From Firmicutes bacterium ADurb.Bin248 (GTDB lineage Bacteria > Bacillota > Clostridia > Christensenellales > CAG-138): DNA of 46,697 nucleotides. A program made the translations under genes and the position numbers. Below the pieces are notes generated by a model. It was not told the origin of the DNA, did no database searches, and saw only the letters and a program-made list of their open reading frames with translations. The stretch is from positions 1 through 46,697 of the forward strand of contig MWBW01000021.1 of assembly GCA_002069725.1 (NCBI GenBank). The letters are read 5' to 3'. Below are positions 27,039 to 33,354 of this stretch, piece by piece (position 1 is the first letter of the stretch; each line of letters starts with the position of its first letter).

Positions 27039-27989
27039 ATGGAATACAGACGCAGGAGAAGGCGCGCGCGCGCGCGGCGGCGTTCCGGTTCCGCCGGCGC
27101 GTCCGGCGGCGGCTCGGCGGGCGGCGCGATCATCACGCTTTTGCTCATCGCCGGCATCGTGTACATCATCGCGTCCTCGGACGCGGGGGAGTGGGTGGCC
27201 AAAAACGTCATGGCGCCCGCCGTCGCGTTTTTCGCGGGGGACAAGACCGGGCAGAAGGATCCGGATGACCAGACCGGCGGCCAACCCGGCGAAACGGACG
27301 GCGCGGCGTCGATCGACCTTTCGGAGGGGGACGCGGCGCCCGCGAGCGCGGAACTCACCTTCCCGGGCGTGCAGTGCTATATGCTGCAACTGGGCGCGTT
27401 CACCTCCGAGGATAACGCCGAGGCGCTGGCGGCGACGATGCAGGCGCGCGGGGGCGGGGGATATGTACTCGAGGATGTGTCCGGCGGGGAAACGCGCTAC
27501 CGCGTCATGGCCGCGGGTTACGAGGATTATGAAAGCGCTAAAAGCGTCAAGGACCGCCTCGTCGCCGAGGGCACGGACTGCACGATCTATACGCTCATGT
27601 CGGCTTCCGCAGTGTTCCGCGTGACCGCGCCCAAGGATTCCATGGCGGGCGTGCGCGCGGGCTTCGACGCGCTGGCCAACGCGCGCAAAAGCCTCGAGGC
27701 CGCCTGCATCGGCTTCGACCGGGACGGGCTCACCGTGGCGCAGGGCAAGGAGAAGGCCGGGGAGATCCTTGCGGCGCTCGAGACCGAAATGGAGCCGCTG
27801 GCCTCCTTCGCGCCGGACGGCGGCGCGCTTTCGCATATACTCGACGCGTACGCGGCGCTTTGCGCGTCTCTGGAGACGCTGGCCGGGGGAGAGTATGAAA
27901 GCACTGTGGATTTTTCTGCGGCGATGAAGTATACTTATCTCAATATCACAGATCAGTACGCCGCCCTCACCGAGGCGCTGGCGGGATAG
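27039..27989 (+). CDS. Membrane-anchored SPOR-domain protein
   Basis: The start at 27039 is preceded by GGAGG at 27029. The 316 residues begin with a very basic Arg-rich cytoplasmic tail (about 1-20), a Gly/Ser stretch, one membrane segment (about 29-47, AIITLLLIAGIVYIIA), an acidic linker, and a SPOR-like domain (about 108-187: YMLQLGAFTSEDNAEALAA ... YRVMAAGYEDYESAKSVKDRL) that usually binds denuded glycan strands of peptidoglycan. The C-terminal 120 residues are a predicted helical domain. It should sit in the cytoplasmic membrane facing outwards. The DRTGG gene starts 8 bases after its stop. Confidence 0.85.
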   Translation: MEYRRRRRRARARRRSGSAGASGGGSAGGAIITLLLIAGIVYIIASSDAGEWVAKNVMAPAVAFFAGDKTGQKDPDDQTGGQPGETDGAASIDLSEGDAAPASAELTFPGVQCYMLQLGAFTSEDNAEALAATMQARGGGGYVLEDVSGGETRYRVMAAGYEDYESAKSVKDRLVAEGTDCTIYTLMSASAVFRVTAPKDSMAGVRAGFDALANARKSLEAACIGFDRDGLTVAQGKEKAGEILAALETEMEPLASFAPDGGALSHILDAYAALCASLETLAGGEYESTVDFSAAMKYTYLNITDQYAALTEALAG

Positions 27990-27997
27990 CGAGGCTC

Positions 27998-28351
27998 ATG
28001 AAGGCAACGGAGATCAGGCGGATATTGGACGCCGAGGTGCTCTGCGGAGCGGAATATCTCGAGGAGGTGGAAATCAGCTCCGCTTTCGGCGCGGACATGA
28101 TGAGCGACATGCTTGCCTACCATCTGGATCAAAGCACGCTGGTGCTCACGGGCACCGTCAACCGGCATGTGATCCGCACGGTGGAAATGCTCGACATACG
28201 CTGCGTGGTGTTCGTGCGCGGCAAGTCCGTGCCCGATGAAATCATCTCGAACGCGCGCGCGCTCGACATCATCGTTCTTAATACGGACAAGACCCTCTTT
28301 ACGGCCTGCGGCATCCTCTATGAAGCGGGCCTTCGGAGCTGTTCGAGGTAA
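27998..28351 (+). CDS. DRTGG-domain protein, first of the hydrogenase-like cluster
   Basis: A 117-residue DRTGG-type domain: MKATEIRRILDAEVLCGAEYLEEVEISSAFGADMMSD in the first half and VLTGTVNRHVIRTVEMLDIRCVVFVRGK in the second. DRTGG domains are found next to CBS, kinase and phosphotransacetylase domains and are thought to be regulatory ligand-binding modules. It opens a run with an ATP-binding protein and the hydrogenase-like protein at spacings of 2 and 0 bases. The second DRTGG gene of the locus (30319-30651) is distantly similar; the two may form a heterodimer (inference). Confidence 0.82.
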   Translation: MKATEIRRILDAEVLCGAEYLEEVEISSAFGADMMSDMLAYHLDQSTLVLTGTVNRHVIRTVEMLDIRCVVFVRGKSVPDEIISNARALDIIVLNTDKTLFTACGILYEAGLRSCSR

Positions 28352-28353
28352 AG

Positions 28354-28800
28354 ATGACTGGGCCGATATACCGCGAGAGCTACAGTGTCGAGCGGGGCAA
28401 CTTCGCCACGGCGGGGGATGCTTCCCGCGCCATGAAGAACACGCTCAAGCGCATGGGCGTCGATCCCGCGATCATACGCGACGTCGCCATCGCTTCCTAC
28501 GAGCTGGAACTGAACCTCGTCATCCATTCGGCCGGCGGGAGCATTACGCTCGAGATTTTCCCGGACAGGCTGCGCCTGACGTGCGCGGACCGCGGCCCCG
28601 GCATACCGGATATCTCGCTCGCGCTGCAGGAGGGCTACTCCACGGCGACGCAGGAGGTGCGCAACATGGGCTTCGGCGCAGGCATGGGGCTGCCCAACAT
28701 CCGCCGGCACAGCCACGAGTTCGACATCGAATCGGCGATGGACGCGGGCACGACCATCACGTCGCAGTACCGTCTTATGCCGAATGACGGAGGCAAATAA
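28354..28800 (+). CDS. GHKL ATPase, anti-sigma-factor (RsbW) type
   Basis: The 148 residues are a single histidine-kinase-type ATPase domain without a phosphoacceptor histidine domain: N-box ELELNLVIHS, G1 DRGPGIPD, and G2/F-like NMGFGAGMGLPNIRRHSHEFDIES. This is the shape of RsbW/SpoIIAB-type serine kinases, which act on anti-sigma antagonists or switch proteins. In this locus it lies between the DRTGG gene and the hydrogenase-like gene, whose ATG follows its TAA directly, so it is probably part of a signalling output. The target is not in the window. Confidence 0.85.
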   Translation: MTGPIYRESYSVERGNFATAGDASRAMKNTLKRMGVDPAIIRDVAIASYELELNLVIHSAGGSITLEIFPDRLRLTCADRGPGIPDISLALQEGYSTATQEVRNMGFGAGMGLPNIRRHSHEFDIESAMDAGTTITSQYRLMPNDGGK

Positions 28801-30105
28801 ATGTATACCCATTCCGTGAGGATAGACAAGCGCAAATGCGTGGGCTGCACGAGCTGCATCAAGACCTGCCCGACGGAAGCCATCCGCGTGCAGCAGGGCA
28901 AGGCGCGCATACTGCCGGACCGCTGCGTCGACTGCGGGCGCTGCATCGTATACTGCCACCATCACGCGGTCGTGTCGGTAACGACGCCGCTCGAGGCGCT
29001 GGGGGAGTTCAAGTACAACATCTGCATCCCTTCGGCCTCGTTCTACGCGCAGTTCCGCACGCTGACCTCGCCGGGGGAGTTGTTCCCCTCGCTCTACGCG
29101 CTGGGCTTCGACGCCATCTACGAGGAGGCCAAGGCCGCCGAGATCATCGCCGAGGCGACGCGGCGCTACCTCAAAACCTCGGACGCCGTGTTCCCGATGA
29201 TCTCGACCAACTGCCCGGTGATCCCCAGGCTCGTCACCGCGCTCTACCCGAACCTCATAGACAACCTTTCGCCCTTCCTGCCGACCAACGAGGTGGCCGC
29301 GCGCATCGCCAAGCGCGAGTTCTCCGCGGCCGTGGGCGTGCCCGTCGAGCAGATCGGCGCATACTACATATCGCCCTGCGCCGCGGAGACCACGCATGTG
29401 CGCAACCCTCTGGGCATCAAAAAGAGCGAGCTCGACGGCGTGTTCGCCTCGCGCGACGTGTACGCGCGGGTCATCTCCCTCATGGGCAAGGTGGAGAGGA
29501 AGCAGAGCGCCGCGATGTTCCCCTCGGGCGCGTTCGGCATAGGCGCCGCGGTCGTGGGCGGCTTCTCGGCCGCGGTCGGCACGGAGCATTACCTCGCCGT
29601 GGACGGCATCTACGCGATCATACAGTGCCTCGAGGAAATCGAGAACGAAAGGCTGCGCGACCTGCAGCTTTTCGAGGCGCAGGCATGCAGCGGCGGCTGC
29701 GTCGGCGGCCCGCTGAACTTCGAGAACCAGTTCGTCGCCAAGAACCGCAACCGCAGGATCGCCTATTCCCAGCCGCGCGTGGATCTCGAGACGGACGAGC
29801 ATATCGCCAAATACATCGGCTCACCGCTGATCCGTTTCGAACAGCCGTTCAAGCCGCACGACATATTAAAGCTTTCGGACGACGTCGTCGAGGCGGCGCG
29901 CATGACGGACCGGCTCGAGGCCATCGCGCGCACGCTGCCGGGGCTCGATTGCGGCTCCTGCGGCTCGCCCACCTGCCGCACGCTCGCGGAGGACATCGTC
30001 AAGGGCGGCGCGGTCGAGATGGACTGCATCTTCAAGATGCGCGACAAGGTGCGCCAGATGGCGCAGGAGATGGTGGATCTGGCGGGCGCGAACAAGAGAG
30101 GATAG
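28801..30105 (+). CDS. [FeFe]-hydrogenase-like iron-sulfur protein, probably sensory
   Basis: The 434 residues start with two [4Fe-4S] ferredoxin motifs (C13/16/19/23 and C42/45/48/52). The H-cluster domain keeps four ligand cysteines: C138 in STNCP (the L1 site, usually TSCCP), C193 in SPCAAE (L2, usually MPCxxKxxE), and C296 and C300 in ACSGGCVGG (L3). The proton-relay cysteine of L1 is replaced by asparagine, and the L2 Lys is lost. A C-terminal FeS domain has C384-x2-C387-x4-C392-x16-C409. This fits the divergent hydrogenase-like sensors found with DRTGG, GHKL and PHP genes rather than a bulk H2 enzyme. No HydE/F/G maturation genes are seen here. Confidence 0.85.
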   Translation: MYTHSVRIDKRKCVGCTSCIKTCPTEAIRVQQGKARILPDRCVDCGRCIVYCHHHAVVSVTTPLEALGEFKYNICIPSASFYAQFRTLTSPGELFPSLYALGFDAIYEEAKAAEIIAEATRRYLKTSDAVFPMISTNCPVIPRLVTALYPNLIDNLSPFLPTNEVAARIAKREFSAAVGVPVEQIGAYYISPCAAETTHVRNPLGIKKSELDGVFASRDVYARVISLMGKVERKQSAAMFPSGAFGIGAAVVGGFSAAVGTEHYLAVDGIYAIIQCLEEIENERLRDLQLFEAQACSGGCVGGPLNFENQFVAKNRNRRIAYSQPRVDLETDEHIAKYIGSPLIRFEQPFKPHDILKLSDDVVEAARMTDRLEAIARTLPGLDCGSCGSPTCRTLAEDIVKGGAVEMDCIFKMRDKVRQMAQEMVDLAGANKRG

Positions 30106-30115
30106 CGCTTCGCTT

Positions 30116-30282
30116 TCAAAAAACCGACTTCGCCGGTTTTTTGAGATTGCACGCTTTGCCTGAAACGCTATGCGTTTCCGGGCGGCAAAGCGCGACAGGT
30201 ACGAAAGCGTTCGGCTTTTATCCGTTTCGGCGCACATGTCGCCGAAGCCGGAATGAAAGTCAAGGGGCAACGGCCCCTTGAC
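30116..30282. terminator. Intergenic hairpin cluster behind the hydrogenase-like gene
   Basis: TCAAAAAACCG (30116-30126) pairs perfectly with CGGTTTTTTGA (30134-30144), with a T6 run that could terminate on either strand. A second region (30153-30190) has GCTTTGCC...GGCAAAGC arms, and a third hairpin, GTCAAGGGGC/GCCCCTTGAC (30259-30282), has a four-base loop. The last is followed by AATCCCC, recalling the TTGACAATC end of the stop-anchored repeats. No gene is seen in 30106-30318. Confidence 0.65.
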
Positions 30283-30318
30283 AATCCCCAAAGCATTTGG
30301 TTACGCATGGAGGGCAAC

Positions 30319-30651
30319 ATGACCGTAAACGAGCTCGCGGCACTCATAGAAGGAAAAGTCCTCTCCCTGCACGGGGAGAACGATATCAAGCGCGGCTGCG
30401 TATGCGACCTGTTAAGCTGGGTCATGGCGCGCGGAAGCGAGGGCTGCGCATGGGTCACGGTGCAGACGCACCTCAACGTCGTGGCCGTGGCCTCGCTGCA
30501 CGAAATGGCCTGCGTCGTCTGGCCGGAGAACGTCGAAGCCGACGCGGAATCGCTCGCAAAGGCGGACGAGGTCGGCGTGGCCGTGATCTCCTCGCCGCTT
30601 TCGGCCTACAAGATCGCGGGACTCATGTACGAAGCGGGCGTTGGGGCGTAA
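30319..30651 (+). CDS. Second DRTGG-domain protein
   Basis: ATG 30319 follows TGGAGGGC. The 110 residues (MTVNELAALIEGKVLSLHGENDIKRGCVCDLLSWVMA, then WVTVQTHLNVVAVASLHEMACVVWPENVEAD) are a DRTGG-like alpha/beta module of the kind that accompanies sensory hydrogenase-like proteins and PHP phosphoesterases in Clostridia and Thermotogae. It probably binds a small ligand or nucleotide. The PHP gene follows almost without gap, while a 213-base hairpin-rich spacer separates it from the hydrogenase-like gene. Confidence 0.75.
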   Translation: MTVNELAALIEGKVLSLHGENDIKRGCVCDLLSWVMARGSEGCAWVTVQTHLNVVAVASLHEMACVVWPENVEADAESLAKADEVGVAVISSPLSAYKIAGLMYEAGVGA

Positions 30652-30652
30652 C

Positions 30653-31369
30653 GTGAAGCTCGCCGCGGACCTGCACATCCATTCCTGCCTTTCCCCCTGC
30701 GCGGACATGCTCATGACGCCGAACAACATCGCGGGCATGGCGCGCCTCAAAGGGCTGGACGTCATCGCGGTATCCGACCACAACAGCGCGAAAAACCTTC
30801 CCGCCATACAAAAGGCCGCGGACATATGCGGCCTTCTTTTGCTGCCCGCCATAGAGGCGGAAACGCGCGAGGAGGTGCACGTGCTCTGCTACCTGCCCAC
30901 GGTGGATGCGGCGCTCGCGCTCGGGGACGCGCTCTACGCGCGCCTGCCCGACGTTCCCAACATGCCCGCCTTCTTCGGCGAGCAGGCCGTCATGGACGAG
31001 AACGATGAGATCATCGCGACCGAACCGAAGCTCCTCATCCAATCGACCGATTTTTCGATCGAGGAGCTCGCCTCGCTCTGCCGCGCGCACGGCGGCGCGC
31101 CCGTGCCCGCGCACGTCAACCGCACCTCGAACTCCGTGTTCAACAATCTCGGTTTCATACCGGCGGGGCCGCGCTTCACCGCCCTCGAGGTCTACCGCGC
31201 GCTTCCCGCTCCGGAGAACGCCGAACTCTGGCGCTACCACGTGCTGTATTCCTCCGACGCGCACGAGCTGGGCGCGATCTTCGAGCGGGACAGCTTCATC
31301 GACGTGCGGGAGAGAAGCGTGGAGGCGATACTCGATTACTTGAGAACGCCGAAGGTAATTGACAATTGA
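30653..31369 (+). CDS. PHP-domain metal-dependent phosphoesterase
   Basis: GTG 30653, one base after the stop of the DRTGG gene, is taken as start; TTG 30641 is the alternative. The 238 residues have the PHP motifs ADLHIHSCLSPCAD (motif I), VIAVSDHNSAKN (motif II), PAIEAETREEVHVL (motif III), PAHVNR and YSSDAHELG. Such proteins hydrolyse phosphomonoesters or nucleotides using a trinuclear metal site. Co-occurrence with DRTGG, GHKL and hydrogenase-like genes is a recurring arrangement, suggesting turnover of the signal used by the cluster (inference). The last four codons (GTAATTGACAAT) and the TGA stop are heptad-repeat sequence. Confidence 0.85.
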   Translation: MKLAADLHIHSCLSPCADMLMTPNNIAGMARLKGLDVIAVSDHNSAKNLPAIQKAADICGLLLLPAIEAETREEVHVLCYLPTVDAALALGDALYARLPDVPNMPAFFGEQAVMDENDEIIATEPKLLIQSTDFSIEELASLCRAHGGAPVPAHVNRTSNSVFNNLGFIPAGPRFTALEVYRALPAPENAELWRYHVLYSSDAHELGAIFERDSFIDVRERSVEAILDYLRTPKVIDN

Positions 31370-31533
31370 CAATTGACAATTGACAATCAAAAGAACGCCG
31401 CCTGCGGGCGGAAAAAGGGCGCAATCGGGAACGATTACGCAAGGCAACGGGGGCGGTTCTGCTTGCCAGATCGCGAACATAACGGCCTTCCGGAAAGACG
31501 CAAACAGAACCATCCCCATTGCCACACACGAAA
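31353..31533 (+). repeat. Composite repeat, copy 3
   Basis: Starting inside the PHP gene at its stop: four ATTGACA units, the hairpin CGCCGCCTGCGGGCGG (31397-31412), and a palindrome with the core ATCGCGAACATAACGGCCTT shared with copies 1 and 2. It ends at the ribosome site of the next gene. Confidence 0.85.
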
Positions 31534-31542
31534 GGAGCTCTC

Positions 31543-32285
31543 ATGGATTCCTCCATCCTCGCGCCCTTCCAGCCTATGGGCGGAACGGTCGGCTTTTATT
31601 TCAAGGATTTGGAAACCGGCGAAACGTTCACGCACAACGAGGATGCGCCCCTGCTTGCGGCGAGCGTCATCAAGCTGCCGGTCATGGCGGAGGCGTTCCG
31701 GCGGATGGAGGCGGGGCAGGTTTTGGCGGACGAGCGCTTCGCCGTTCGTTCAAAGGACATACTGCCCGGCTGCGGCGCGCTCAACTTCCTGCACGAGGGG
31801 ATCGAGGTCACGTTCCTCGACCTTGTGAAGCTGATGATCTGCCTTTCCGACAACACGGCGACGAACCTCGTCATCCGCCGCCTCGGCATGGACGCGATCA
31901 ATGAGAACCACGGGCGCCTCGGCCTTTCCGGCACGCGGCTCAATCGGCTTCTGTTCGACGCGGAGGCTTCGGCGCGCGGGCTTGAGAACACCGTTTCCGC
32001 GGCGGGCATGGGAAAGCTGCTTGAGCTTATTTACCGGGGCGAGCTCGTATCGAAGCAAGCGAGCGCCGCAATGCTCGACATCCTGCTCGACCAGCGGCTC
32101 GGCCGCGCCATTCGGACGTCGCCCACAAGACCGGAGAGGACGAGGGCATCACCAACGACGTGGGGCTTGTCTTTGGCGCGCGTCCGTATGTGATCTGCAT
32201 ACTCGCCAACGGGATTTGCGCGCCGGAGTTCGACCGGGCGATCCACGCCGTGTCACGCGCCGTCTACGATTACGTATCGGCGTAG
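31543..32285 (+). pseudogene. Class A beta-lactamase-fold serine hydrolase, frameshifted
   Basis: From ATG 31543 (AAAGGAG upstream) the frame shows the SxxK motif SVIK (S41, K44) and SDN (102-104), then an omega-loop-like RLGLSGTRLNRLLFD without the class A Glu166. After DQRLGRAI the frame is lost: the continuation DVAHKTGEDEGITNDVGLVFG, containing the KTG motif, and the C-terminal helix lie in another frame and end at TAG 32283-32285. The break is near 32115 (ATTCGG); one missing base, or a slightly larger deletion, would explain it. The intact form would be a cell-wall or amide/ester hydrolase; resistance to beta-lactams is not implied. A sequencing error cannot be excluded. Confidence 0.8.
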
Positions 32286-32326
32286 GGCGGCCCTGCGTAA
32301 CCGTGCGGATTCGCGCGGATTCCCCA

Positions 32327-32355
32327 TTGTGAAATCGGTCCGGTTCCGATATAAT
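32327..32355 (+). promoter_or_regulatory. Candidate distal promoter for pth-mfd
   Basis: TTGTGA (32327-32332), 17 bases, TATAAT (32350-32355). The next gene on this strand, pth, starts 355 bases later, with palindromes and three heptad units in between. Confidence 0.6.
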
Positions 32356-32709
32356 ACCCTTGCGCACCCCCATGCGACGACGCATGAGGGCGTATGCGCG
32401 TGAGGGAAAACCGCGATGGGGGACGGTTCGCGGATAAGCGGACGCCACGCGGGGCCGCCCCTACGGGACGGAGGCATAAATAAACCCGGAAAAGTCCCGC
32501 CGCAGCGGGCGTTTCCCGATTGTCAATTGTCAATTGTCAATTACCCCCGCCCCGCCCGCGGCGTCGTCCCCGATTGTCAATTATCAATTGTCAATTGTCA
32601 ATTACCCCCGTCCCGCCCGCGGAGTCGTCCCCGATTGTCAATTATCAATTGTCAATTGTCAATTATCCCCGTCCCCCGACTCGTCCCGAAAAGGAAAAAG
32701 GAGACAACA
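32356..32709. repeat. Long pth leader filled with palindromes and three antisense heptad/GC units
   Basis: The stretch starts with a hairpin around CATGCG-acga-CGCATG (32370-32385). A single GGGGGACGGTTC (32415-32426) and GGGGCCGCCCC palindromic sequence follow. Then heptad tracts start at 32518, 32572 and 32633, each preceded by a CCCGCCCGCGG-like segment. The heptads read TTGACA on the minus strand, opposite to both neighbouring genes. GGAAAAAGGAG gives the pth ribosome site. No gene is seen. Confidence 0.8.
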
Positions 32710-33354
32710 ATGTTCGTCATCCTCGGCCTCGGCAATCCCGGCAGGGAATACGCTATGACGCGGCACAACATCGGCTTCATGACGCTCGATGCGCTCGCGT
32801 CGCGGCACGGCATAGACATTCGCCGCGAGAACTTCAGGAGCGTCTTTGGCGAAGGGCGCGTCGGCGACGAGCGGGTCGTGCTCGCCAAACCCCTGACATT
32901 CATGAACAACTCCGGCTGGGCGGCGCGCGATCTCGTCAACTGGTATAAGGTCGAGCCGCGGCAACTTCTGGTCGTATACGACGACGCGGACATCCCGCTG
33001 GGCACCATACGCGTGCGCGAGGGCGGCTCCTCCGGTTCGCACAACGGCATGAAGAGCGTGATCTACCAGCTCGGGTTCGACGATTTCCCCCGCGTGCGCG
33101 TGGGCATCGGCGCGCCGGAGGGAGAGCGGGACATCGTCGCGCACGTTTTGAGCAAGCCTTCCGGCGAGGAGATGGAAAAGCTCAGATCCGCCATCTTCGA
33201 GACCGCGGACGCCGTGGAGCTGATCGTCGCGGGCAGGCTCGCGCAGGCGCAGGCGCGCTTCAACAAGCGCGCGCACAACGGCAAAAAGAAGGAAGCCGGG
33301 GAAGAAAAGCCAAAGGATCAGGACGGCGGCGCGCCCGGGAGGGACGATGGCTGA
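32710..33354 (+). CDS. pth: Peptidyl-tRNA hydrolase
   Basis: It cleaves peptidyl-tRNA released by abortive translation. The start is MFVILGLGNPGREYAMTRHNIGF (catalytic H19), with FMNNSG and DDADIPLG later. The core is about 185 residues; the last 25 or so are a highly charged low-complexity tail (GKKKEAGEEKPKDQDGG), not part of the enzyme core. The start of mfd lies 8 bases inside its 3' end, so the two are coupled. pth-mfd is a common Firmicute pair. Confidence 0.95.
   Translation: MFVILGLGNPGREYAMTRHNIGFMTLDALASRHGIDIRRENFRSVFGEGRVGDERVVLAKPLTFMNNSGWAARDLVNWYKVEPRQLLVVYDDADIPLGTIRVREGGSSGSHNGMKSVIYQLGFDDFPRVRVGIGAPEGERDIVAHVLSKPSGEEMEKLRSAIFETADAVELIVAGRLAQAQARFNKRAHNGKKKEAGEEKPKDQDGGAPGRDDG

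Noticed and set aside
28801..30105. Catabolic H2-evolving [FeFe]-hydrogenase
   Set aside because: L1 and L2 motifs lack the proton-relay residues, and the neighbours are signalling genes rather than electron-transfer subunits.
31543..32285. Antibiotic-resistance beta-lactamase
   Set aside because: The omega loop lacks the class A catalytic glutamate, there is no signal peptide, and the frame is broken.
32416..32760. Open frames translating heptads as LSIVNCQ-type peptides
   Set aside because: The minus sense of the array has no stops in any frame, so these frames are an automatic result of the repeat.
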